IMG/VR virus record: IMGVR_UViG_3300034072_001798
Span: 1 to 59,472 of that record
Origin: a virus
Strand: one strand, 5' to 3'
Length of the DNA stretch: 59,472 bases
Position 1 is the first letter of the stretch. Every line of letters starts with the position of its first letter. Made by a program: the position numbers and the translations under genes. The notes beneath the pieces were generated by a model. That model was not told the DNA's origin. It made no database searches and saw only the letters and a list, made by a program, of their open reading frames with translations. This document shows, in pieces, positions 36,161 to 43,832 of this stretch.

Positions 36161-37113
36161 TACAGTAAAGTTTTGTTATGATCAACTCTATTCAAATGCA
36201 TCATCATACAAGATAACATAGCACCTGATTTCATATATTCTGATAAGTTGAATATAACAGGTTCCATACCTGCATCAGAACAAATTTTTTCTAATGATGC
36301 AATTTTATGTTTTTCACCTTCATAATATTCATGAGATTTTTTCATTTCAGAAATATTAGAAGCGCATAAAACCATATTACCCATACGTACTGAATTGGTC
36401 ATTCCTCCTAAAGCGTCTTCGACATCTACATCTATAATTTCAGTATATTTTTCTAATAGTTTAATTTCATTTTCGTCATATAGTTCAGTACAAATTAATG
36501 TTTGATCACCATTTAGTGGAAAAATTGAACAATCTAAATGATACAAATATTCATCAGTCATAGCAACTTTAATAATATTCATATCAAAATTTTTCTCCAT
36601 CCACTCGTATGTTTTAATATTTGAACGAATACCATAACCACCTATATAAACATTGTCATACAAATATTTAATATCAGCTTCACCTTCCCATTTATAAGGA
36701 GAAATATGAGTTTTGTAACCTATTTGGTTAAAAAATTTTTCACCAACTAATTCTTCACCTTTTCTAGGATCAGAGGTAAAATTAGATAATAAAATGTGAT
36801 TTTCATTTTTAATGTGAGGTAATTGTAAACCTAAATTAGCTACATAAACTTGATCTTGAAAATTACCTTCTGCGGGGAGCAAATAAGTTAAAGTTTGACC
36901 AGATACAAAATTGTATAGGTCCATAAATTGTTTATAAGCTTTAGGTCTGTTAATAGCTAAATCCTCATCTGTAAGTTCTTGCATCCAAATATTATTGGGA
37001 TCGGATGTAGATAAGGTAAAGGGAAAGTTCATTACAAAACTTTGGATAGGCAACTGACTTGGGGTTTCTTTCATTTTTAAAACATTAGTTAAACTTATTA
37101 TTCTACTATACAT
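36160..37113 (-). CDS. Amidinotransferase / dimethylarginine-hydrolase-fold enzyme
   Basis: A 317-residue member of the pentein (arginine deiminase/amidinotransferase) superfamily. Markers: VMNFPFTLSTSDPNNIWM, EGNFQDQVYVANLGL, a substrate acidic pair in KWEGEADIKYLYDNVYIGG, the catalytic His in YHLDCSIFPL, and a C-terminal catalytic Cys in SGAMLSCMMMHLNR. The best comparison is DDAH-like hydrolases or glycine amidinotransferase-like proteins acting on arginine or methylarginine. It shares one base with the following psd-like gene, so they are coupled. The start may be the second Met (MKETPSQLP, ATG at 37074). Its role in infection is unknown. Confidence 0.8.
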   Translation of the reverse strand: MYSRIISLTNVLKMKETPSQLPIQSFVMNFPFTLSTSDPNNIWMQELTDEDLAINRPKAYKQFMDLYNFVSGQTLTYLLPAEGNFQDQVYVANLGLQLPHIKNENHILLSNFTSDPRKGEELVGEKFFNQIGYKTHISPYKWEGEADIKYLYDNVYIGGYGIRSNIKTYEWMEKNFDMNIIKVAMTDEYLYHLDCSIFPLNGDQTLICTELYDENEIKLLEKYTEIIDVDVEDALGGMTNSVRMGNMVLCASNISEMKKSHEYYEGEKHKIASLEKICSDAGMEPVIFNLSEYMKSGAMLSCMMMHLNRVDHNKTLL

Positions 37114-37134
37114 ATTAGGTAGATACCTATAAGT

Positions 37135-37161
37135 AAAAAAGGCCTAGAAAACTCTAGGCCT
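37135..37161 (-). terminator. Rho-independent terminator after the 212-residue gene
   Basis: An 8-bp stem (AGGCCTAG/CTAGGCCT, 6-base loop) is followed by six T on the coding strand. It separates the 212-residue virion gene from the auxiliary metabolic genes. Confidence 0.85.
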
Positions 37162-37183
37162 CTCTTTAAAGTATTTTTGAATT

Positions 37184-37822
37184 TTAATAAGTCTTATTTA
37201 ATGTAAAAATATCACTATAAATATTATTACCATCATTAGTACTACCCCATTGAGCAGTTATATCAAGTGTATTAGAGATAGTAGTATTAAATGTTGTATT
37301 ATTTACAGTATTAAAAGCAAAGCCTTCAATAGTTCCATTACTGGTTTTTGTATAGTGAAATGCTCCTAATGAAACAATAGATGCTACTCCAGCTGCTCCA
37401 ATTTGTCTGATGGTGAAATCTATATTTAAAGAAAATATATCATCTGTAATGTTTGTAATAGCTTGAGTGCCACTATCTAAAAGGATTAGGCTTCCTGCTT
37501 TTACTTTAATTCGTATAGTCTGATTATTAGCGGCATTTAAAATTCCTCCCATTATTGCTCTAAAACTATCTCCAACTTGAAATCCGTTTGCAGGAACACT
37601 TAAGGTACCTACTCCACTATCTATTAAAGATAGTTCAGAAGTAGTACCTGTTATAGGAGTACTATCTGCTGTTTGAGAAAATAAACCATAGTTGTTTCCT
37701 GGGATATAATTAATTGAGGTAAGTGTAGTATGTTTTGTTATACCATCCTGAACAATGGCAAATAGTTCAGCTCCTGTTAAGGCATTAGCTGTAGGTAATT
37801 GGGAAATAGGTAAATTAGGCAT
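37184..37822 (-). CDS. Putative fibre or head-decoration protein
   Basis: A 212-residue protein. The N-terminus MPNLPISQLPTANALTG, followed by ELFAIVQDGITKHTTL, is a common opening of phage fibre and appendage proteins (attachment region). The rest is beta-rich with repeated aliphatic strands (AGSLILLDSGTQAI; TTFNTTISNTLDITAQWG). It is followed by its own terminator and lies four bases after a 91-residue gene downstream of the major capsid gene. A virion role is likely; the exact part is unknown. Confidence 0.7.
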   Translation of the reverse strand: MPNLPISQLPTANALTGAELFAIVQDGITKHTTLTSINYIPGNNYGLFSQTADSTPITGTTSELSLIDSGVGTLSVPANGFQVGDSFRAIMGGILNAANNQTIRIKVKAGSLILLDSGTQAITNITDDIFSLNIDFTIRQIGAAGVASIVSLGAFHYTKTSNGTIEGFAFNTVNNTTFNTTISNTLDITAQWGSTNDGNNIYSDIFTLNKTY

Positions 37823-37826
37823 AATG

Positions 37827-38102
37827 TTATACTGTTACATAAATAAAAGATCCATCTTCTTGTAAGATAGAATAATAATCTAAGTATTCATCGCTATTAA
37901 TGTAAGATTCTTCTTGAGCTAAAAAACCAACAATATTAGAATGAGGTGCTTTATTTTGAGTACTTATCCAATTTTGTCTTGCTTCACTTAATTGAAACAA
38001 ATATTGGTTATAATAATTAACTTGTTCTTGAAGAGGTAATTGATAAATATGCGACAATTGAGTAAATTGAGGCCAAGTTATTTCTTCAAAAATATTAAAC
38101 AT
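37827..38102 (-). CDS. Small hypothetical protein after the capsid gene
   Basis: A 91-residue protein, MFNIFEEITWPQFTQLSH, rich in Gln, Tyr and aromatic residues and mostly helical up to about residue 70, ending DGSFIYVTV. It follows the strong capsid terminator, with a late-motif variant (CATATGTATAAT) 18 bases upstream of the ATG. It is coupled to the following fibre-like gene by a 4-base gap, so a chaperone or adaptor for that protein is possible. Family not recognised. Confidence 0.65.
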   Translation of the reverse strand: MFNIFEEITWPQFTQLSHIYQLPLQEQVNYYNQYLFQLSEARQNWISTQNKAPHSNIVGFLAQEESYINSDEYLDYYSILQEDGSFIYVTV

Positions 38103-38125
38103 AAAGATTATTTATTATACATATG

Positions 38126-38152
38126 AAAAAAAGCCCCGCTTTCGCGGGGCTT
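38126..38152 (-). terminator. Rho-independent terminator after major capsid gene
   Basis: A 9-bp GC-rich stem (AAGCCCCGC/GCGGGGCTT, 4-base loop) is followed by a T-run on the coding strand and then by CATATGTATAAT. It lies 32 bases past the capsid stop. It is the strongest terminator in the window, as expected after the most expressed gene. Confidence 0.93.
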
Positions 38153-38184
38153 CCTTTCGAAAATTAATCCTAAGTTACTTCAGA

Positions 38185-39957
38185 TTAGATGGTGTTTAAA
38201 CCATTGATGTAAATCTTACCGTAGAATTCAGGACGTAACATCTTCTTAGCGTAACGAGTCAAGAGACCTTTACGTGGAGTAAATGTATCTGGATCGTACA
38301 CTAGAGGAGTCATAATTAATGGAATGTATGGAGCGAATACAGCACCTGTTTCCAAGAACTGAGAACCTCTATAACCCATAAGGATTAAGTTTTCAGTCAT
38401 GTAAGGGTTTTTGTAAACTTTGTAACGACCATTAACTGAACCAACTTTCTGTACACCGAAAGCGTATTCCATTTGATCAGCTTCACCGTTATTAGTAGAA
38501 GCAAATCCTGGGATTGACTCAAGGATAGTAGCGATTGTTGGAGAAGTTACTAAGAAGTTAGCACCTCCACGTAAAGTCAACTGGTGGATTTTGTTAGATA
38601 CTTTTTGGATTTTAGTACCTAATGTTTGGAACCACTGACCTTGTGTGTTGTAGAACGCTTGTGTTGTTGCAGCAGCAGCAAATGTATCAGATGCTGGGTT
38701 GTAAACTGTGTTGTTTACAGCTGACCAATATTCAGTAGCAGCAGCAGCATCTTCAATCAACATATCTAAGATTTCAAGGTCAATTTCCATTGAAATGTAC
38801 TCAGACATGATGTTTGTTAATTCAGCTTCAGCATCGATGTTTTGGTAAGCAGCTAAATCTTGTGCAAATTCAGGTGTCCATACTGCCTTCAATTTCTTGG
38901 TTTTAGCAGTGATGGCTTGAGATTGCATTCTTACGTTAATCTCAGGGATAACGATGTCAGTAGCTGACGCAGCGTTAGGAACTGCAAAAGCACCTTCAGC
39001 TTCGAAATCACCACGACCTGATTGGTTACCACCGATAGCAGATGTTTGGTTGTTACCTGAAGTTACGTTAATACCATCTTGGTTACCTGATTTTTCGTAG
39101 AATACAGTTACTGCTGAACCTGAGTTAGGGATACTAGCAAAGTTAGATGAACCAGTAAAGAAGAAAGCAATTGTACCAGCTGTGTAGTTGTAATTTGTAA
39201 AAGCAGGTAATAAAGTAGTTGCATTAAACAATGAACCTGTAGTTAATACAAAACCACGTGTTGCGTCTTGATCAAATGAAGGAATTGTTGAAGAACTAAT
39301 CGTAAATTTGTAAATTTGACCAGCAGCTACAGAAGCTGAATAAGTAGAATCGAAATTTAATTCAGCCCAAGAAGCAGATACGATTGAACCTGTACCTGTT
39401 GTTGCATTTGGTGCAACACCTGTTAAAGATGAAGTTAAATTTGCAGATGCTGTAAATTGGTTAGTTGCGTAAGTGAAACGACCCTCAGGACCACCATATA
39501 AACCACCTTCAGCAGCTGGAGTAGAGAATGGGAATTGAGAAGCTGTGTTTCTGTTACCATATAAAGATGAACCAGCAGTGAAAGGTGTCTTATTATTACC
39601 ATATTGGAAATCTAAGAAGAACACAAGACCTGAAGGCATGTTCATTGGTTGAACTGAAACGAATTCTTTAGCTACGATAGTACCGAATACTTTACGTACT
39701 AAAGGAAGAGCAATACCAGCCCAGTTCTCACCTTGTCCACCTGAAGTGAATGATGAGTTTGAAGAGATAGTATTGGTTTCAGTTACTAATTGTTTAGCTT
39801 GGTTTTCTAACAAGATAGACATGTTATTTTTATCAAGCTCGGTAAGACCTTCAAGAAGACCGGTTTTGGTCCACTTTCCAGCCAATCTTGCAGCGTCGCT
39901 TTGAAGTGACTTCCATGAGCCAGCTGCGCTTTCGAGTAATTGTTGTACTTGTGACAT
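38185..39957 (-). CDS. gp23: Major capsid protein, T4 gp23-like
   Basis: A 590-residue HK97-fold capsid precursor. The N-terminal 60 residues are helical and charged (MSQVQQLLESAAGSWKSLQ). A probable prohead protease site follows, L-V-T-E at residues 57-60, then NTISSNSSFTSGGQGEN. T4 gp23 is cut at a similar distance (E65). Other gp23 features are WAGIALPLVRKVFGTIVA, MPSGLVFFLDFQYGN, ELTNIMSEYISMEIDLEILD and the C-terminal DTFTPRKGLLTRYAKKMLRP. It lies directly after the scaffold gene, as in T4, and is followed by a strong terminator. Confidence 0.96.
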   Translation of the reverse strand: MSQVQQLLESAAGSWKSLQSDAARLAGKWTKTGLLEGLTELDKNNMSILLENQAKQLVTETNTISSNSSFTSGGQGENWAGIALPLVRKVFGTIVAKEFVSVQPMNMPSGLVFFLDFQYGNNKTPFTAGSSLYGNRNTASQFPFSTPAAEGGLYGGPEGRFTYATNQFTASANLTSSLTGVAPNATTGTGSIVSASWAELNFDSTYSASVAAGQIYKFTISSSTIPSFDQDATRGFVLTTGSLFNATTLLPAFTNYNYTAGTIAFFFTGSSNFASIPNSGSAVTVFYEKSGNQDGINVTSGNNQTSAIGGNQSGRGDFEAEGAFAVPNAASATDIVIPEINVRMQSQAITAKTKKLKAVWTPEFAQDLAAYQNIDAEAELTNIMSEYISMEIDLEILDMLIEDAAAATEYWSAVNNTVYNPASDTFAAAATTQAFYNTQGQWFQTLGTKIQKVSNKIHQLTLRGGANFLVTSPTIATILESIPGFASTNNGEADQMEYAFGVQKVGSVNGRYKVYKNPYMTENLILMGYRGSQFLETGAVFAPYIPLIMTPLVYDPDTFTPRKGLLTRYAKKMLRPEFYGKIYINGLNTI

Positions 39958-39991
39958 TGTTTTTGTTTTGTTTTTTAAATTTGGTTTTAAA

Positions 39992-41239
39992 TTATTTTTT
40001 AATACCGGCTAACATTTGCCATCTAGCAAATTGATCGTTAACTTCTAGAATTGGAGATTTTGTTGGAGCAATACCAGCAGCTTTAGAAGCACCACCAATC
40101 ATTGATTCAGTTACAGAAGATTTTCTTTCTTTAACTTCAGTTGACAATGTTTCGTATACTAATTTAGCTTCTTTTACAGTAGTTGCTTTATCAAAAGCTT
40201 CCAATACTTTTGACTTTTGACTTTCAGTTAAATTCTTAGCTTTAAAGATTTTATTAACGTAAAGAAGTTTTGAATTTAAAAGATTGATTTCGTTAAGTTC
40301 TGATTTTAACTCTTCCATTTCTTTTTTCATTTCGTCAACTTCAACTTCTGCCATAGCTCCTACTTTTTTACCTTTAACAAGGTCTTTAACACCTCTGATT
40401 TTATCTTCAGCATAAGCAGCTATAATAGACATTAAAGGAACACCAATAGTACCTGCAATAGCAGCTAAAATAGCTTGTGTATCTGAAATGTTCATTGCAC
40501 CGATGTCATAAATTTCTTTGACTCTCTTTTTGTAGTCTTCAACGCCTTCTTCTTCAGCAGTGTCTTTTTTGTCACCACGTTTAGCAGCAGGAACGTCTCC
40601 TTTATTACCACCGTACTTTTTTCTTTCCATTAACTCAGTTTCTTCTTCATCTTCGATTTCAACTTCGTCATCTTCTTCTTCACCTTCTACGTTACCCTCT
40701 AGCTCGCCAGCGGATACCATATCAGCGATTACTGATTCGATAAATGATTTTAGGTCATCTTCAGACATATTTTCAAGATCGATTTCTTCATCTTCTTCTT
40801 CAGTCTCTACTTCTTCTTCTTCAGCTACATTGCCGTGAGCAGTAGGGCCTTTAGGGTCGTTGATCAAGTCATCTTCACCTTCCATCATGTCTTCTTTTTT
40901 TCCTTCTTCCATATCATCGAGTTCTCTTAAAAGTTCATCAAGGTCCATTTCGTCAAGTTCTTTACCTTCTTCCATTTCATCTGCTTCATCCATTGTTTCA
41001 GCTTCATCCATTTCTTTGGCTTCGTCCATATCGAAATTTTCCTTCATTTCCTTTTCGTCTTTTTTAGCTTCTTCGATTTCGGCTTCATCCATATCGTCCA
41101 TTTCAGAAAGCTTTGCAGCTAACTTTTCTCTTAGATAAGGGGTGAAAGCTTCTTCCAAAGCAGCTTTTGCATTTGCAATAGCAGTTTCTTTAACAGCTTT
41201 TGCATCAGCGATTGCTTCTTTTAGCAGATCTCTGTTCAT
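39992..41239 (-). CDS. gp22: Prohead core scaffold protein, T4 gp22-like
   Basis: A 415-residue internal scaffold. The start is the ATG at 41239 (MNRDLLKEAIADAKA), preceded by GAGGA, one of the few clear Shine-Dalgarno sites here. A TTG five codons earlier is rejected. Residues 45-215 are extremely acidic, with repeated MDEAE, MDEAD and EEDDEVE units, followed by a coiled-coil region (EELKSELNEINLLNSKLLY) and the C-terminus NDQFARWQMLAGIKK, typical of gp22. The L-K-E/A site at residues 6-8 could be a prohead protease cut. T4 gp22 has 269 residues; the acidic insertion explains most of the difference. It sits between protease and capsid genes, as in T4. Confidence 0.9.
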   Translation of the reverse strand: MNRDLLKEAIADAKAVKETAIANAKAALEEAFTPYLREKLAAKLSEMDDMDEAEIEEAKKDEKEMKENFDMDEAKEMDEAETMDEADEMEEGKELDEMDLDELLRELDDMEEGKKEDMMEGEDDLINDPKGPTAHGNVAEEEEVETEEEDEEIDLENMSEDDLKSFIESVIADMVSAGELEGNVEGEEEDDEVEIEDEEETELMERKKYGGNKGDVPAAKRGDKKDTAEEEGVEDYKKRVKEIYDIGAMNISDTQAILAAIAGTIGVPLMSIIAAYAEDKIRGVKDLVKGKKVGAMAEVEVDEMKKEMEELKSELNEINLLNSKLLYVNKIFKAKNLTESQKSKVLEAFDKATTVKEAKLVYETLSTEVKERKSSVTESMIGGASKAAGIAPTKSPILEVNDQFARWQMLAGIKK

Positions 41240-41318
41240 ACTTTTTGTCCTCAAATTAAATGTTGGAAATACGCTTATTGGTAACGATTGTCGAAGCGTA
41301 ATAAAATTTATTAGCGTG

Positions 41319-41340
41319 ATGCGATATAAGAAAATCGCAT
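41319..41340 (-). promoter_or_regulatory. Hairpin in the leader of the scaffold gene
   Basis: A 7-bp inverted repeat (ATGCGAT/ATCGCAT, 8-base loop) lies about 80 bases upstream of the scaffold ATG. A late-motif variant (CATATATGTATATT) lies further upstream near 41350-41363. The 149-base leader between the protease terminator and the scaffold start is the longest in the window and may control scaffold/capsid output. Confidence 0.4.
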
Positions 41341-41375
41341 ATTACGAATATACATATATGGGGATTCTTTAAAGT

Positions 41376-41456
41376 CGCCTGTTGCATTAAAAAAAGACCC
41401 GCAAGCAGTTCTTATGGTATGCTTACGGGTACATTTATTGCCTAAGGTAGCAGGCG
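41376..41456 (-). terminator. Terminator hairpin within a larger inverted repeat after the protease gene
   Basis: The inner stem is ACCCGTAAGCA/TGCTTGCGGGT (one mismatch, 41397-41430), followed on the coding strand by seven T (41389-41395): a good terminator. An outer 6-bp pair CGCCTG/CAGGCG (41451-41456 with 41376-41381) encloses it and begins three bases after the protease stop. The outer pairing could protect the RNA end or be accidental. Confidence 0.75.
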
Positions 41457-41458
41457 TC

Positions 41459-42064
41459 TTAGAGAATGGGGCAAGTCCCATTAGCGCAAAGTATTTCTGT
41501 TAATATAGAATTTACTTTTGCAAATTTATTTTCGGGAAGATTTTCTTTACCTTCTTTTACCAAATGCATATATGAACCTGGGTTTGAAGGGGTGGAAACG
41601 AAATCCCAACATAATAATTCGAAATCGTCTTGTACTTCTAGAGTTTCACCAATTTGTTTTAATGAACCCATTCCACGAGATGATACGCCTACTGTTACGT
41701 TATTTTCAATTAATGCTTTTAAAATATTACCAGATACTGTAGGTAAAATTTCTAATTTACCTATTACTTTATCTCCATCCCACCAAATATCTCTGATGAT
41801 ATGAGATACATTTTTAAGGTTAATAATTGAAGATTCAGGGTGATCTAATTCACCTGTTGCTCTATTTTCTTTAACAACATCTTGATATTTAGAAATTTCT
41901 CTTTCCCACAATTCTTTTGGATAATATCTTCCATTCCCGTTTTTAACTTCGGCAGTAGCAAGTATCCCTTCAACTAAAGGATTACCAGAAGGTGCTTTTA
42001 AACCTTCAATTAGTTGTATGGGGGCAACTGAAAACGGGATAGTTTCAATTAATACTTGTTTCAT
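41459..42064 (-). CDS. gp21: Prohead maturation protease, T4 gp21-like
   Basis: A 201-residue serine protease of the herpesvirus-assemblin-like fold. It cuts scaffold and capsid precursors after L/I-x-E. It contains LVEGILATAEVKNGNGRYYP, GELDHPESSIINLKNVSHII (catalytic His in DHPE), GVSSRGMGSL (catalytic Ser) and LCWDFVSTPSNPGSYM, the standard gp21 blocks. T4 gp21 has 212 residues. The N-terminus holds V-L-I-E/T, a possible self-processing site. The gene lies directly before the scaffold and capsid genes, as in T4, and has its own terminator. Confidence 0.95.
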   Translation of the reverse strand: MKQVLIETIPFSVAPIQLIEGLKAPSGNPLVEGILATAEVKNGNGRYYPKELWEREISKYQDVVKENRATGELDHPESSIINLKNVSHIIRDIWWDGDKVIGKLEILPTVSGNILKALIENNVTVGVSSRGMGSLKQIGETLEVQDDFELLCWDFVSTPSNPGSYMHLVKEGKENLPENKFAKVNSILTEILCANGTCPIL

Positions 42065-42070
42065 GATTTG

Positions 42071-42679
42071 TTATTTGTCTAAATCGCCGTAGCCACTTGA
42101 TTTATATTTTCCTTTTGGTGCTTTAGGTTCGCCACCACCAACAAAATCTTTAGTGTATCCAATACCTTTAACACCAAATGAAGCATTTGTATGGTAATAA
42201 TTAATATCTTTAGCCATGTTTTTAGCAACAATAGCTTTTAATTCATCAACTGTTTTTTTAGCATTTTTAGGATCAGCCATTTCGGTTAAATAACCTAACA
42301 AAAATGATTGACCATAAAGGTTATCAATATTTTTAGGATCATTATTATCGAATTGATGATCTAAAGCTGCTTGAACATCTTTATCAATTTTTTCGAATGA
42401 GTTTTGGTCACCGTATTCTTTTTTATCTTTAACACCTACTGCTTCTTCAATTTTTTCATTGAAAATTTTAAACCAGTTAGGTTGGGCTTTAGATTGAGTA
42501 ACAATACCACCTATAGCTTCACTTAAAAGACTTTTACTTTTTAAAATATTTACAGCAGCATTAAAATCATTACCATGAGCAATATATTCAGGAAACATAT
42601 TTCTAGCCATTTTAAGGAAATGGTCTTTATTACCTTTTCCTTCTTTTATAAGTTGATATTCTTGTTGTAAGGTTTTCAT
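42071..42679 (-). CDS. Conserved phage protein, possible internal head protein
   Basis: A 202-residue protein, MKTLQQEYQLIKEGKGNKD. The opening ends with L-I-K-E/G at residues 10-13, which fits the prohead protease rule and resembles T4 capsid-targeting sequences. A second candidate site (L-L-S-E/A) lies near residue 55. The C-terminus is Gly/Lys-rich (GGGEPKAPKGKYKSSGYG). I recall similar proteins in uncultured marine T4-like phages, always unnamed. It lies six bases before the protease gene within the head module, so a core or internal protein is likely. The late motif stands only two bases upstream of the ATG. Confidence 0.7.
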   Translation of the reverse strand: MKTLQQEYQLIKEGKGNKDHFLKMARNMFPEYIAHGNDFNAAVNILKSKSLLSEAIGGIVTQSKAQPNWFKIFNEKIEEAVGVKDKKEYGDQNSFEKIDKDVQAALDHQFDNNDPKNIDNLYGQSFLLGYLTEMADPKNAKKTVDELKAIVAKNMAKDINYYHTNASFGVKGIGYTKDFVGGGEPKAPKGKYKSSGYGDLDK

Positions 42680-42681
42680 CT

Positions 42682-42693
42682 GTTATAAATATT
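42682..42693 (-). promoter_or_regulatory. Late-motif copy before the 202-residue head gene
   Basis: Coding strand AATATTTATAAC, then AG and the ATG. The two-base spacing would make a transcript from this promoter almost leaderless, an argument against a pure promoter reading. Confidence 0.45.
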
Positions 42694-42973
42694 ATGTGTA
42701 TAAAATTACGGGTGCACTACCTGCAGCTAAACTACAAGAAGTTATAAATAAAGGAATAGTAGCTCCTGCAGGAATGGTGAATGATACACCAGTTGCTTCT
42801 ATAATTGCTTGATTTGCTTGTAATCCGTTCCCGTACTTAAATGCAGAAATTGTTGATCCGGTTGGTGAAGCTGCCGATCCAGTTCCCAAGGAAATTATTC
42901 CAGCAAAAGATCCAGTAACTGAATTTCCTGCTGTTAAAAGTACTCCACCAAAATTTATTGGTATATTTGCCAT
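42692..42973 (-). CDS. Small putative decoration-like protein
   Basis: A 93-residue protein, MANIPINFGGVLLTAGNSV, with many Gly, Ser, Ala and Thr and beta-prone strands (ISLGTGSAASPTGSTISAF; VSFTIPAGATIPLFITSC). No charged helices and no membrane segment with a signal. Composition and position between head genes suggest a small capsid-surface or minor structural protein. Family not recognised. Confidence 0.65.
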   Translation of the reverse strand: MANIPINFGGVLLTAGNSVTGSFAGIISLGTGSAASPTGSTISAFKYGNGLQANQAIIEATGVSFTIPAGATIPLFITSCSLAAGSAPVILYT

Positions 42974-42974
42974 A

Positions 42975-43832
42975 TTATTGTTTTTTAAATAAGTCTATTA
43001 AATCGTTTAAATAATCATTTGCTAAATCTGTTCCATAAACAACAGAAAATGAATTTGGATTTTCTCTGTAGTAATCCATTGTATCATGTTTTGCTGCTTG
43101 TAATAAAGGAATTAAAGCATTTAATTTTTTTTCTAAAGTATCAAATCCTTCTAATCTATCTGTTATAAATTTTCTTTTATCAGGATCTGTAATGTTAATG
43201 CCATTAAGAAAATCTTCAACATCTGTTGCTTCCATTACTCGTTTAACTTCAATACCTTTAGCTTTTTTATTTAATTCTTTTTGATTAACTAATTTGTATT
43301 TAAAGTCTTTAACATAAACATTATCTTTAACACCTTCAGGACCTGCTTTAGGACCAGGACCAAATGTTGCTCCAGGACCTTCATTTACTTTTTTCCATCC
43401 AGCTTGCGTATAAGCGCCATATGTTGATTTGCGAGGAGATGGACCTGTATGATTTTCACCTTCTCCACCCGAAATAAATCCTGAGTTTGAGGATATGGTA
43501 TTATCTTCTGCTATCATTTTAATTCTAGCATATTCTTCAGGATAATTTTTTCGAACATGAGTACGTAACTCATTAAATATTTTAGTTAATTCTTGCTGGA
43601 GTTTTAACATTGTAGAATCTGAACGGAGGGCTTTGTTTCTAACTAAAGAATCCATAAATTCTTTAGATTTTTTTAAATTTCTAAATACTGAAGTAAAATC
43701 GGGAGTGTCTTCAATATCCCAAGTAATTCTACCTGTTTCAGGATCAATATCAGTAACTGTAGATTTTGTACCTTTACTGTACTCTACATCACCAATTTTT
43801 AATTCCTTTAATTTATATTTAAACTTATCCAT
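42975..43832 (-). CDS. Head-associated protein sharing the capsid protease-site block
   Basis: A 285-residue protein. The start is the ATG at 43832 (MDKFKYKLKEL), which overlaps the preceding stop by 8 bases; a TTG four codons earlier is rejected. Residues 1-106 are mostly helical and charged. Then comes M-I-A-E at residues 106-109, followed by DNTISSNSGFISGGEGEN, nearly the same as residues 61-77 of the major capsid protein. The section after it is Gly/Pro-rich (GPGATFGPGPKAGPEG). The C-terminal half is helical. It is probably cut by the prohead protease and is a capsid or core component. No known family was recognised. Confidence 0.75.
   Translation of the reverse strand: MDKFKYKLKELKIGDVEYSKGTKSTVTDIDPETGRITWDIEDTPDFTSVFRNLKKSKEFMDSLVRNKALRSDSTMLKLQQELTKIFNELRTHVRKNYPEEYARIKMIAEDNTISSNSGFISGGEGENHTGPSPRKSTYGAYTQAGWKKVNEGPGATFGPGPKAGPEGVKDNVYVKDFKYKLVNQKELNKKAKGIEVKRVMEATDVEDFLNGINITDPDKRKFITDRLEGFDTLEKKLNALIPLLQAAKHDTMDYYRENPNSFSVVYGTDLANDYLNDLIDLFKKQ

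Noticed and set aside
40560-41138. Plus-strand Ser-rich open frames opposite the scaffold gene
   Set aside because: They are complements of Glu/Asp/Met-rich codons in the acidic scaffold and have no independent support.
41376-41456. A tRNA gene in the protease-scaffold gap
   Set aside because: The outer and inner stems do not form a cloverleaf; there is no T-loop or CCA end, and the inner hairpin plus T-run is a terminator.
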